This document shows positions 50,100 to 59,923 of a stretch of DNA of 64,000 nt, piece by piece. The notes under the pieces were generated by a model, which ran no database searches, had not been told where the DNA came from, and was given only the letters and a program-made list of their open reading frames with translations. Location: contig CALABV010000174.1 in NCBI GenBank assembly GCA_937886325.1, forward strand, positions 1 to 64,000, written 5' to 3'. Within the stretch, counting starts at the first letter, position 1. Each line of letters begins with the position of its first letter. Made by a program: the position numbers and the translations under genes. Origin of the DNA: an uncultured Geobacter sp. (GTDB taxonomy: Bacteria; Desulfobacterota; Desulfuromonadia; Geobacterales; Geobacteraceae).

Positions 50100-52988
50100 A
50101 TGAAAACCATCATGATAGTCGAGCACGGAGAACGCGGCCCGGAAGATGCGGCGGCTCTGCTCCGGGCTCACGGGTATGGAGTCGAGCTTTCCGGAGCGGC
50201 GGCCGCGATCGGGAGCGAACCGGATCCCATCCGAACCGGTGAGCCGGGTGAGCTTCAACCGAATTATCGGGACATTCATCTTTCTCCGGATGCAATGCTG
50301 GTTGTACGTGCGTCCGATGGAACGGTCCTGGACGGCAACCAGGCCGGCGCCGAGTTGACGGGATACAGCCGCGATACGATGATCGGTCGGAATATTCTGG
50401 TCCCTGTCTTCTTTCTGAACCCGGAATTCTGGACACGGGCGTTCCAGCGGCTTGAAGCGGAGGGCGAGGTCCGGGATCTGGAAACGAGGCTGTTGAGAAA
50501 TGACGGTCTGGTCGCGTTCGTTCTCGCATCTTTGCGCAACGTCGAGATTGACGGAACGCCCTGCCATGTCATAACCATCCGCGAAAGGGTGCCCGGCGCC
50601 TACAGGGGGGCGATGGAAGGGTGCGGAGGTTTTCCGGATGCCGCCCTGGAAAGCCTGCCGGCTGAGGACGGCGATTTCAACCGTGACGACGTGGGCCGCC
50701 TGATTGATTTCCAGGCGCTCCAGGATCTGATGAACTCTTTTTTCAAGGTCACACGCATAGGCATCGGCATAAACGACGTCAAGGGGAACGTGCAGGTGGC
50801 CACGGGATGGCAGGACATTTGCGCCCGCTTCCACCGGGTTCACCCGGAAACCCTTGCCAGATGCCTGGAGAGCGATATCCATCTTTCCCGGGAAATGGGA
50901 CGGGGGGAGTCCCTTTACAAGTGCAGGAACGGCATGTGGGATATGGCGACCCCCCTGGTCATCGGCGGCAGGCACATCGCAAACATCTTCCTGGGTCAGT
51001 TTTTCTTTGAAGACGAGGTTCCCGATTACGGGTTCTTCAGGGAACAGGCGGAGGCCTACGGGTTCGATGTGGAAGAATATCTGGCGGCGGTTGACCGGGT
51101 ACCGCGCTGGAGCCGTGAACTTGTTCGGAATGTCATGGAATTCTACAGGAAACTGGCGGTCATGATTTCCCGGCTCAGTATCGGCACTATCCAGCTCTCG
51201 CAGGCGCTGGCCGGACAGAAACGGGTTTCCGAAGAGTTGCGCCAGGCCAACCTTGTGGTGGAAAACAGCCCGGTGGTGCTGTTCCGCTGGCGGGCCGAGC
51301 ATGGCTGGCCGATGGATTTCGTATCGGCCAACGTTACCCGGTTCGGGTACAGCAGGGAAGAGCTTTTGTCCGGGGCGGTTCCCTTTTCATCCCTTGTTCA
51401 TCCCGACGACCTTGAGCGGGTGAGCTCGGAGGTTGCGGGGTATACGTCTGCGGGAGTCGATCAGTTCCAGCAGGACTACCGCATCCTCACCAAGGGGGGT
51501 GAGGTCCGCCGGATCGACGATCGCACCGTTATCGAACGGGACACGGAAGGAAGGGTCACCCATTACCAGGGGATCGTGATTGACATTACCGAGCGCAGTC
51601 ATGCGGAGGATGCGCTGCGGGAGGGAAAGGAGCGGTTGCGGAGCATCTTCCGGGCGGCCCCCATCGGAATCGGGGTGGTTCGGGACCGAGTGCTGCTGGA
51701 GGTCAATCACCGTCTGTGCGAGATGACCGGATACACCCGGGAGCAGATGATTGGCAAGTCCGCCCGGATGCTGTACCCGGACCGGGAAGAATTCGAGCGT
51801 GTCGGACGGGACAAGTATCTCCAGATAGGCGAAAAAGGCACCGGCACCGTTGAAACCCGCTGGCAGAGGAAGGACGACGCCGTTATCGATATTCTCCTGT
51901 CATCGACGCCGGTGGATACGGCGGATCTGTCCAAAGGCGTTACATTTACCGCGCTGGATATCACCGAGCGCAAGAGGTCGGAGGCCGCCTTGCGGGAGAG
52001 CGAAGAGAAATTCCGGATGCTGGCGGAGACCTCGCCGACGGCGATCTTCCTCTCCCAGGGCGAAATGATCATTTACGCAAACCCGGCAACGGAAAGGCTG
52101 TTCGGCTACTGCAATGACGAGCTGCTGCGGATGCGTTTCTGGGACTGGGCCCACGACGATTTCAAAGTGGCGGTCAGGACGCGCGGATTGGCCCGGCAGA
52201 GGGAAGGCGCCGTTGCCGGAAGCTATGAGAGTAAATTCGTCACCAAGAACGGTGAGGAACGGTGGCTGGTCGTCAGCGCCGGGCCGATAGAGTTCCAGGG
52301 AAGGCCGGCGGGCATCGCGTCGTTCCTGGACATAACCGACAGTAAAAGGAATGAAGAGCTTTTGCGGAACTCTCTCGCGGAAAAAGTTGTCCTGCTGAAG
52401 GAGGTCCATCACCGGGTTAAGAACAACCTGCAGATCATCTCTTCACTACTTGACCTGCAGTCAGAATCGATGGAGGATGAGGATTCCAAGAGATTTGTCA
52501 GGGAAAGCCGTAACCGGATTACCTCGATGGCCCTTGTTCATGAGAAATTGTACCAGTCGGAGAATTATGCTTCCATCAACTTCGCGGAATACCTGGACAG
52601 CCTGACCCGGCACCTGCTAAGTACTCTTGTGAAGGACCCGGCTCTGATTTCCCTGACGCTCGATATCGGAGACTTTGCCCTGGGAGTGGATGAGGCGATC
52701 CCCTGCGGACTCATTGTCAACGAACTGGTCTCCAATTCCCTGAAACATGCCTTTCCCCCCGGCGGGAAAGGAGAAATTTCCATACGGTTCCGTTCCGAAG
52801 AAGACGGATGGGCAGCGCTGACGGTGGCAGATACCGGTCCCGGTCTTCCCCCCGGCCTGGATTTCAGAAATACCGCGACGCTTGGTCTGCAGCTGGTTGT
52901 CCTGCTGACGCAACAGTTGCGTGGTACGGTCGAGATGGGTGAAAAGGGCGCGGTGTTTACCATCCGATTCAAGACTGCCGCGCGGTAA
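50100..52988 (+). CDS. PAS-PocR-PAS-PAS-PAS sensor histidine kinase, array member 3
   Basis: This 962-residue kinase begins with MKTIMIVEHGERGPEDAAAL, which looks like the first strand, helix and second strand of a receiver domain cut off by about residue 35, without the phosphorylated Asp. A PAS domain (about 55-165), a PocR domain (about 198-365, with Cys241, Cys255 and Cys275), three PAS domains (about 385-500, 505-630, 632-755) and the HisKA_2 H-box His770-His771 follow, with a HATPase at the end (NELVSNSLKHAF, DTGPGLP). The start at 50100 has GGAAGGTGG upstream; an in-frame start at 50028 lacks one. It lies 113 bp after member 2. Confidence 0.87.
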   Translation: MKTIMIVEHGERGPEDAAALLRAHGYGVELSGAAAAIGSEPDPIRTGEPGELQPNYRDIHLSPDAMLVVRASDGTVLDGNQAGAELTGYSRDTMIGRNILVPVFFLNPEFWTRAFQRLEAEGEVRDLETRLLRNDGLVAFVLASLRNVEIDGTPCHVITIRERVPGAYRGAMEGCGGFPDAALESLPAEDGDFNRDDVGRLIDFQALQDLMNSFFKVTRIGIGINDVKGNVQVATGWQDICARFHRVHPETLARCLESDIHLSREMGRGESLYKCRNGMWDMATPLVIGGRHIANIFLGQFFFEDEVPDYGFFREQAEAYGFDVEEYLAAVDRVPRWSRELVRNVMEFYRKLAVMISRLSIGTIQLSQALAGQKRVSEELRQANLVVENSPVVLFRWRAEHGWPMDFVSANVTRFGYSREELLSGAVPFSSLVHPDDLERVSSEVAGYTSAGVDQFQQDYRILTKGGEVRRIDDRTVIERDTEGRVTHYQGIVIDITERSHAEDALREGKERLRSIFRAAPIGIGVVRDRVLLEVNHRLCEMTGYTREQMIGKSARMLYPDREEFERVGRDKYLQIGEKGTGTVETRWQRKDDAVIDILLSSTPVDTADLSKGVTFTALDITERKRSEAALRESEEKFRMLAETSPTAIFLSQGEMIIYANPATERLFGYCNDELLRMRFWDWAHDDFKVAVRTRGLARQREGAVAGSYESKFVTKNGEERWLVVSAGPIEFQGRPAGIASFLDITDSKRNEELLRNSLAEKVVLLKEVHHRVKNNLQIISSLLDLQSESMEDEDSKRFVRESRNRITSMALVHEKLYQSENYASINFAEYLDSLTRHLLSTLVKDPALISLTLDIGDFALGVDEAIPCGLIVNELVSNSLKHAFPPGGKGEISIRFRSEEDGWAALTVADTGPGLPPGLDFRNTATLGLQLVVLLTQQLRGTVEMGEKGAVFTIRFKTAAR

Positions 52989-53097
52989 CGGGTATCGTAC
53001 CGTGCATGACGCAAGAAGATAAAGTGAACCAGGGGTGTGCCGTTCCCGTCCGTCCCGAAATGCGGAGCACGCTCACGATACAAAAGGAGTTTTCTTC

Positions 53098-55839
53098 ATG
53101 GGGAATGAACCAGGCGCCGGCAACGGCACGGAAAAGGACGTGCGCTTTTCGCGGATCTTCCGATTCCTGCCGGATGCCGTTCTCGTAGCGCGGGCCGACG
53201 ACAGCGTGGTCCTCGAAATCAACCAGGCCTTTGAGGCGCTTACCGGTTACTGTCCGGACGCTGTCGTCGGACAACCCGCCTTGAGCCTGGGTTTTTTTAT
53301 GGATCCGGACACGTGGGGCCGGATGCGCCGGGAGCTGAATGTGACGGGAGCGGTTCTCGGCCTTGACATGAGATTGCAACGGGCTGACGGACAGGTAGCT
53401 TTCGTGCGCATGAATGTGAGCGGTGTGGAGTTGGACGGAGTATCCTGCCATGTGGCAACCATCCATGAAACCCCGGTCCGCGCCGTGACGGAAATGGCTG
53501 ACCGGGCGCCTCGAAATGAGGGCGGTGACGGAGCTGAAAACCTGCTTCCTATCGATGCGGACACCGACCGGGAAGATATCCGCCGACTCATCGACGTGCA
53601 GGCTTTCCAGGAACTTATGAATCTCTTTTACAAGACGACGGGCGTCGGTGTCGGCATGACCGATGTCTCGGGAAATGTTCTGGTTTCGACAGGATGGCAG
53701 GATATCTGTCTGCGGTTTCACCGTGTTCACCCGCAAACCCTCGAGAAGTGCAGGGAGAGTGATGTCTATTGTGCCGGCGCCGTCAAGGAAGGGGAGAACG
53801 CTCTCTATAAATGCAAAAACGGCATGTGGGACCTTGCGACTCCCGTCATCGTCGGCGCCAGGCATGTAGCCAACCTTTTCATCGGGCAGTTTTTTTTCGA
53901 CGACGAGTCGCCGGAGCTCGATTTCTTCAGAAACCAGGCGGAACGATACGGGTTCAATGTCGGAGAATATATGGCCGCGTTGGAGAGGGTACCGCGCCTG
54001 AGCCGGGAAACCGTCGACAACGTGATGGATTTCTACGCGAAGATGGTCTCGCTTGTCTTACGGCTCAACATAGGGTTATCGCGGACTATTCTTGAGCAGA
54101 AAAAGGTGGAGGAAGAACTGCTGCTGAACAAGTTCTGCATCGACAACGCGGGCATCGGTATTTTTCAGACTGAAGAGAAGCGGATTCTCGGCGCCAACAA
54201 GCATGCCTGCAGGATCCTCGGCTACACGGAGGATGAACTCCGGTCCATGAGCGTCTTCGATATTGATCCGGTAATCACGACGAACAGTATCCTTGAAATC
54301 AAAGAAGTACTGGACACCCGTGGCTCCATAACGCACCAGACGATGCATCGGCGCAGAGACGGTACGACTTTCCCTGTTGAGATAACCACGAACACGGTAC
54401 CTTTCCGGGGCAGGCAGGTAGGGGTCTCGTTCGTGAAGGACATAACCGAGCAAAAGCAGGCGGAAGAGGCATTGCGCGCCAAGACTGAGGAGCTGGACCG
54501 CTACTTCACCCATGCCCTGGACCTTTTCTGTATCGCGGATACGGACGGTTTTTTCCGGAGGCTGAACAAGGAATGGGAAAACACGCTGGGCTATTCCCTC
54601 GCGGATCTGGAGGGCGCGCGGTTTCTCGACTACGTCCATCCGGATGATCTGGACGCGACCCTGGCAACGCTTGCCCGGCTCGGCGAACAGGAAGAGGTGC
54701 TCAACTTCGTAAATCGCTACCGGGCAAAGGACGGCTCGTATCGCTGGGTAGAGTGGCGCTCTTTTCCCGCCGGTACGCTCATCTACGCCGCGGCGCGCGA
54801 CATCACCGAACGCAAGCTGGCGGAAGAGGCACTGAGGGAAAGCGAGGAGAAGTTCCGGGTGCTGTCGGAAACATCTCCCGCCGCCATCGCCCTCTATCAG
54901 GGAGAAGAGGTCATCTATATCAATCCGACGGCCGCGAGACTGATAGGCTATTCGGTGGAAGAACTGTCCCGGATTAGCTTCTGGGGATGCGTGCACGAGG
55001 ATTTCAGGGAAATGGTCCGGGAACGGGGCATCGTCCGCATGAAGGGCGAAGCGGTACCGAGTCAGTATGAGTGCAAGTTCGTCACCAAAGACGGCAGGGA
55101 GCTGTGGGCGATTATCTCGGTGGGACTCATCGAATTCAAGGGGAGGCCCGCGGGCATCGTAACGCTCATCGACAGGACGGAGGCAAAGGCCGCGGAAGAG
55201 AGGATTCGGGCATCCCTTGCAGAGAAAGAGGTCCTGCTCAAGGAAGTGCACCACCGGGTGAAGAACAACCTGCAGATTATCTCCACCCTCCTCATGCTTC
55301 AGTCGGAGAGCGTCAGGGATGAAAAGCTGCTCAGGTCTTTCAGGGACAGCCAGGATCGTATCGCGGCGATTGCGCTCATCCATGAAAGGCTCTACAAGTC
55401 GCCTGATTTCGCATCCATCGACTTCGCGGAGTATTTCGTAAGCCTTGCCGGATCGCTGTTCGACTCTTATCTGGTCGATCCCGGCAGTATTGTCCTGCAT
55501 GTGGATACCGGCGGCATGGTGCTGGATATCGACAGGGCGATCCCCTGCGGTCTGATCGTCAACGAGCTGCTGTCCAATTCTCTTAAATACGCGTTCCCAG
55601 ATAACCGCGCCGGGGAGATTTCCGTTCGCTTCCGCTCGTGTGAGGATGGCCGGATTACCCTCACCGTAGCCGATACCGGCGTAGGGCTCCCTTCCGACTT
55701 TGATTTCCGGAATACAGAAACACTGGGGCTGCAGCTGGTGTGCATGCTGGTGACGCAGCTGCGGGGCCAAATTGACATCGATAGCGGACAGGACGGAACG
55801 GTTGTGTCCATATCGTTTCCGTCGATCTCTTGTCCATGA
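53098..55839 (+). CDS. PAS-PocR-PAS-PAS-PAS sensor histidine kinase, array member 4
   Basis: This 913-residue kinase has nearly the domain order of member 3: PAS (about 18-128), PocR (about 162-330, Cys204, Cys218 and Cys239), PAS (about 345-465), a more distinct PAS (about 470-592, ELDRYFTHALDLFCIAD), and PAS (about 597-705). The HisKA_2 H-box is His718-His719 and the HATPase has NELLSNSLKYAF and DTGVGLP. It lacks the receiver remnant. AAGGAG stands nine bases before the ATG at 53098; upstream in-frame sequence is without a site. Similarity to member 3 suggests duplication, with PAS exchange. Confidence 0.87.
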   Translation: MGNEPGAGNGTEKDVRFSRIFRFLPDAVLVARADDSVVLEINQAFEALTGYCPDAVVGQPALSLGFFMDPDTWGRMRRELNVTGAVLGLDMRLQRADGQVAFVRMNVSGVELDGVSCHVATIHETPVRAVTEMADRAPRNEGGDGAENLLPIDADTDREDIRRLIDVQAFQELMNLFYKTTGVGVGMTDVSGNVLVSTGWQDICLRFHRVHPQTLEKCRESDVYCAGAVKEGENALYKCKNGMWDLATPVIVGARHVANLFIGQFFFDDESPELDFFRNQAERYGFNVGEYMAALERVPRLSRETVDNVMDFYAKMVSLVLRLNIGLSRTILEQKKVEEELLLNKFCIDNAGIGIFQTEEKRILGANKHACRILGYTEDELRSMSVFDIDPVITTNSILEIKEVLDTRGSITHQTMHRRRDGTTFPVEITTNTVPFRGRQVGVSFVKDITEQKQAEEALRAKTEELDRYFTHALDLFCIADTDGFFRRLNKEWENTLGYSLADLEGARFLDYVHPDDLDATLATLARLGEQEEVLNFVNRYRAKDGSYRWVEWRSFPAGTLIYAAARDITERKLAEEALRESEEKFRVLSETSPAAIALYQGEEVIYINPTAARLIGYSVEELSRISFWGCVHEDFREMVRERGIVRMKGEAVPSQYECKFVTKDGRELWAIISVGLIEFKGRPAGIVTLIDRTEAKAAEERIRASLAEKEVLLKEVHHRVKNNLQIISTLLMLQSESVRDEKLLRSFRDSQDRIAAIALIHERLYKSPDFASIDFAEYFVSLAGSLFDSYLVDPGSIVLHVDTGGMVLDIDRAIPCGLIVNELLSNSLKYAFPDNRAGEISVRFRSCEDGRITLTVADTGVGLPSDFDFRNTETLGLQLVCMLVTQLRGQIDIDSGQDGTVVSISFPSISCP

Positions 55840-55899
55840 GCAGGCATCCCTCAAAGTATTTTCTCGCGAAAAATCGGGCAATGAAACAGGGCGGGTATC

Positions 55900-58410
55900 A
55901 TGAATAGATTTCTGAGCATTGATGATAATGGGCACGACCTTGAAAAGATTCTGAATCTCCTTCGGGAGCATGGCTATGCGGGCCATGAAGTCACCGAAGA
56001 AATGTCGAAGGTCAATCATGTGGTGCGTGAGGATGAAAACCGCTTCCGTCTGATGGTCGAAACGGCGGAGGAGGGGGTCTGGCAGGTGGACCGGGAGTGG
56101 AGGACCACGTACGTCAATCGGCGCATGGAGCGGATGCTCGGCTGCGAGCCCGGTTCCATGCTGGGTTCGCACATCAATGATTTCATGGATGATGAAGGCC
56201 GCCGTGCCGTGCGGGAATATATGTGCCGTCGCGAAAAGGGGATCCGGGAAGTCCATGATTTCAGGTTCGTCCGCCGTGACGGCTCCCTGCTCGATGCTCT
56301 GGTCAGCGCAAACCAGCTTATCGACGAACAGGGCCACGTGGTCGGCAGTATCGCAATGGTGACGGATATCACCGACCGAAAGCGGACCGAAAGCGTCATG
56401 GCCGCGCGCATGCGGCTTCTCCAGTTCGCCGCGACACATACCCTGGACGAACTGCTTGAGGCCACACTGGACGAGGCGGAAAGGCTGACGGGCAGCGTCA
56501 TCGGTTTTTACCATTTCCTGGAACCCGATCAAAAAACTCTGTCGCTCCAGAACTGGTCGACCGGAACGAAGAAGGAGTACTGCAAGGCGGAAGGGAAAGG
56601 GCGCCACTATGACGTTTCGGCCGCGGGTGTCTGGGTGGACTGTATCCATGAACGCCGGCCGGTGATCCACAATGACTATGCATCCCTGCCCCACCGCAAG
56701 GGATTGCCGCCGGGTCACGCGCCGCTGATCCGGGAACTGGTGGTGCCGGTTTTTCGCGGCGAAAAAATCGAGGCGATTTTCGGTGTGGGAAACAAGGCGC
56801 GCGACTATACTCCCCAAGACGTGGAAACAGTCTCGCTTCTGGCCGATCTCGCCTGGGGGATCGTCGGGAGCAAGCAGGCGGAGCGTGAGCGGCTTGCCAA
56901 TCTCAGCTTTTTTGAAAGCATCGACAAGGTCAACCGGACCATTCAGGGCGCCGGCGATCTGGACGCCATGCTGAGAGATGTTCTCAACGCCGTGCTCTCC
57001 ATATTCGATTGCGACCGGGCGTATCTTATGTACCCGTGCGATCCCGATGCGGATTCGTGGTCGATACCGATGGAGAGCAGCAAACATGAATACCCGGGGG
57101 CCTTTGCACTAAGGACTACGATGTCCATGACGGAAGAGGTTGCGGGTACCCTTCGTGCCTTGCTTGCGTCCGACGGCCCCGTGAAATTCGGTTCCGACGC
57201 CGAACAGGCTCTTCCGCCGGAGGTATCGGAACGTTTCGGGTTCAAGAGTTTCATGGCAACGGCCCTGTATCCGAGAGTGGGCAAGCCATGGCAGTTCGGG
57301 ATTCACCAGTGCTCGTACGCTCGGGTCTGGACGCCCGACGAGGAAAGGCTGCTTCAGGAGATCGGGAGGCGACTGGGCGACGGTCTCACCGGCATGCTGG
57401 CGTACCGCGACCTTCGCCAGAGCGAGGAGAAGTTCCGGGTGCTGGCGGAGACCTCCCCCGCGGCCATCGTTCTCCACCAGGGCGGCAAGTTTCTCTATGT
57501 CAATCCGGCAACCAGCGAAATTACGGGATTCAGCCAGGAAGAGCTCCTGGAAATGGATTTCTGGGAATTGTCCTCGGAGGAATGTCGGGACATGGTTCGT
57601 GAACGCAGTCGGGCGCGCCTGCGGGGCGAGCAGGTCCAGTCACAGTATGAGCACAAATTTATTACCAGGAGCGGCGAGGAAAGATGGGTGCTCGTCTCGG
57701 CCGGAAACATCGAGTACCGCGGCGCGCCGACCGTTATTACCACCCTCCTTGACATTACCGAGACTAAGCGGGCCGAAGAGAAAATACGCGTTGCCCTCGC
57801 CGAAAAGGTGGTCCTGCTGAAGGAAGTGCATCACCGGGTCAAGAACAACCTGCAAATTATTTCTTCACTTCTCGATCTTCAATCCGATTATATACATGAG
57901 GGTGAATCCAGGAGGTACATCAAGGAAAGCAAGAACCGAATAAATTCCATGGCCCTCGTGCATGAACGGCTGTACAAGTCGGAAAATCTTTCCTACATCG
58001 ACTTTACCTCCTATGTGGAGGAATTGGTCGCTTCCCTCCACTGTTCGTCCATGGAAGGTCCGGAGAGGATCGGGGTGAAGCTGGAGATGGGGGATATCGA
58101 GTTGGGCATTGACGAGGCTATCCCGTGCGGATTAATAATTAGCGAGCTGGTTTCCAACTCTCTGAAACATGCGTTTCCCGGTGATCTGAGAGGGGAAATC
58201 CTGATTCGCGGCGCCAGGGAGGGGGAAGGCGTCATCTGCCTCTCCGTCGCCGATACCGGAATCGGTCTTCCGCCCGGCTTCGACCTCCTCGCCACCGAGA
58301 CGCTGGGGTTGCAGATTGTGGATCTGCTGAGCAGGCAGTTGCATGGTACTGTTGAGATGCGGGGGGATCACGGCGTTGCCGTTACCATACGGTTTCCCGT
58401 GAAAGAATGA
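55900..58410 (+). CDS. PAS-GAF-GAF-PAS sensor histidine kinase, array member 5
   Basis: This 836-residue kinase also begins with a receiver-like fragment (MNRFLSIDDNGHDLEKILNL, to about residue 33) that stops before the phosphorylation site. Next are a PAS domain (about 45-165), two GAF-type domains (about 170-325 and 345-505), a PAS domain (about 508-625) and the HisKA_2 H-box His644-His645, then a HATPase (SELVSNSLKHAF, DTGIGLP). The first GAF, with HERRPVIHNDYASLPHRKGLP, is of a type common in multidomain kinases. There is no PocR domain. The ATG at 55900 has only a weak site. It lies 60 bp after member 4. Confidence 0.86.
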   Translation: MNRFLSIDDNGHDLEKILNLLREHGYAGHEVTEEMSKVNHVVREDENRFRLMVETAEEGVWQVDREWRTTYVNRRMERMLGCEPGSMLGSHINDFMDDEGRRAVREYMCRREKGIREVHDFRFVRRDGSLLDALVSANQLIDEQGHVVGSIAMVTDITDRKRTESVMAARMRLLQFAATHTLDELLEATLDEAERLTGSVIGFYHFLEPDQKTLSLQNWSTGTKKEYCKAEGKGRHYDVSAAGVWVDCIHERRPVIHNDYASLPHRKGLPPGHAPLIRELVVPVFRGEKIEAIFGVGNKARDYTPQDVETVSLLADLAWGIVGSKQAERERLANLSFFESIDKVNRTIQGAGDLDAMLRDVLNAVLSIFDCDRAYLMYPCDPDADSWSIPMESSKHEYPGAFALRTTMSMTEEVAGTLRALLASDGPVKFGSDAEQALPPEVSERFGFKSFMATALYPRVGKPWQFGIHQCSYARVWTPDEERLLQEIGRRLGDGLTGMLAYRDLRQSEEKFRVLAETSPAAIVLHQGGKFLYVNPATSEITGFSQEELLEMDFWELSSEECRDMVRERSRARLRGEQVQSQYEHKFITRSGEERWVLVSAGNIEYRGAPTVITTLLDITETKRAEEKIRVALAEKVVLLKEVHHRVKNNLQIISSLLDLQSDYIHEGESRRYIKESKNRINSMALVHERLYKSENLSYIDFTSYVEELVASLHCSSMEGPERIGVKLEMGDIELGIDEAIPCGLIISELVSNSLKHAFPGDLRGEILIRGAREGEGVICLSVADTGIGLPPGFDLLATETLGLQIVDLLSRQLHGTVEMRGDHGVAVTIRFPVKE

Positions 58411-58519
58411 ATACGATGTGAACCTGAAAGGGTCTGAAATGAAAACACCTTCTACTGGCGCAGGGGCAACGCAACCGATGACGAGCACCGAAGGCCGCTC
58501 CGGATATAAGGAGAATCCC

Positions 58520-59782
58520 ATGGATACGGAGCCGGTCGCGGAAAAGCCGGGAAGGATACTGATTGCGGACGACAGCGCCGCCAATCTTCGACTGCTGTCC
58601 GGGATCCTCACCGACCGCGGATATTCGGTCAGGGAGGCATCCGACGGCGCGGAAGCGTTGAGACTGGCGCGGGCGGAGCTGCCGGACCTCATCCTGCTGG
58701 ACGTCATGATGCCGTTTCTGGACGGCTTCAAGGTGTGCCAGTTTCTGAAAAGCGATGCCGCGACCCGTGACATCCCGGTTGTCTTCATGACCTCCCTCAC
58801 GGAAACGCGCGACAAGGTCAAGGGGTTCCAGATGGGGGCCGCGGATTATATTCCCAAACCGTTCCAGTCCGAGGAGATCCTTGCGCGGGTGAAGACCCTT
58901 CTGTCCCTGCATGCCATGCGCAGGAGGCTGGAAGCGAGGAACGCGGAATTGCAGCGGACCAATGATGAGTTGGCAAGCGTCAATTCCGCCCTGTCCCGGG
59001 AAATTACGGAACGAAAGCTGGCCGAAGAGGCATTGAAGCAGTACCGGGAAAGCCTTGAAGTGCTGGTGAAAGAACGCACGCACGAGCTTGCCCGCACGAA
59101 TTCAAGCCTGAAAGCCGAGATTGCGGAGCGTGAAAGGGCCGAGGAGAAGGTCCGCGCTTCTCTGAAGGAAAAGGAAATCCTCCTCAAGGAGATCCATCAC
59201 CGGGTTAAGAATAATCTGCAGATAATATCCACCCTCCTGGACCTCCAGAGCGATCATGTCCTGGACGAGCAGTCGCTGCGCTATTTCCGGGACAGTCAGG
59301 ACCGGATCAAGTCCATGGCGCTGATCCATGAGAAGCTCTACCAGACCAGGGATTTCATCTCCATCAACTTCGGGGAATATATCGCGAATCTGGTAAAATA
59401 CCTTTTCAACTCCTATGTCACCGAGCCCGGGAGAATTTCCCTTGTCCTCGATGTAGCGCCCGCGACCCTCGAGATCGACCAGGCAATCCCGTTCGGGCTG
59501 ATCGTAAACGAACTGGTGTCCAACTCTCTGAAATACGCTTTCCCCGGTGAACGGCGCGGAGAGATAACCGTGAAGCTCAGCGCGAAAGAGGATGACGGCA
59601 TCGAGCTCCAGGTGAAGGATGATGGTGTCGGGTTGCCTCCGGGGCTTGATATCGAAAAAACAGACTCGTTGGGCCTGCAACTGGTCAGCATGCTGGTCAG
59701 GCAGATAGGGGGAGAGATCGAGCCGGGGCACGAAGGGGGCACGTCATTTACGATTCGATACCGCGGAGAACACCGCGAGTGA
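58520..59782 (+). CDS. Receiver-HisKA_2 hybrid kinase, array member 6
   Basis: This 420-residue protein has an intact N-terminal receiver (about 10-130) with acidic pocket Asp17/Asp18, phosphoacceptor Asp61 (LLDVMMP), Thr91 and Lys113. A coiled coil (about 135-215) leads to the HisKA_2 H-box His226-His227 and a HATPase (NELVSNSLKYAF, DDGVGLP). It could take phosphate from other members through Asp61 and act as a relay, but this is inference. The start at 58520 is chosen for AAGGAG seven bases upstream; the frame is open to 58418 with a GTG and another ATG at 58439. The H-box region matches members 1-5. Confidence 0.87.
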   Translation: MDTEPVAEKPGRILIADDSAANLRLLSGILTDRGYSVREASDGAEALRLARAELPDLILLDVMMPFLDGFKVCQFLKSDAATRDIPVVFMTSLTETRDKVKGFQMGAADYIPKPFQSEEILARVKTLLSLHAMRRRLEARNAELQRTNDELASVNSALSREITERKLAEEALKQYRESLEVLVKERTHELARTNSSLKAEIAERERAEEKVRASLKEKEILLKEIHHRVKNNLQIISTLLDLQSDHVLDEQSLRYFRDSQDRIKSMALIHEKLYQTRDFISINFGEYIANLVKYLFNSYVTEPGRISLVLDVAPATLEIDQAIPFGLIVNELVSNSLKYAFPGERRGEITVKLSAKEDDGIELQVKDDGVGLPPGLDIEKTDSLGLQLVSMLVRQIGGEIEPGHEGGTSFTIRYRGEHRE

Positions 59783-59923
59783 CACGTTCGGCGGATAACC
59801 GGTTACGTGACGCGGAAAGTCCTCCGGCACGGCGCCGTGTTATTCCCGTGGAGATTTCCTTGAATGCGAAAGCTGCTATACTTCTTTCATTAGTCGATGA
59901 ACCCGCGGTTCAGGGGGTAGGGT

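Noticed and set aside
54076..57087. Long minus-strand ORF of about 1000 codons across kinases 4 and 5
   Set aside because: It is the antisense shadow of GC-rich coding sequence; the plus-strand frames encode clear PocR, PAS, GAF and kinase motifs.
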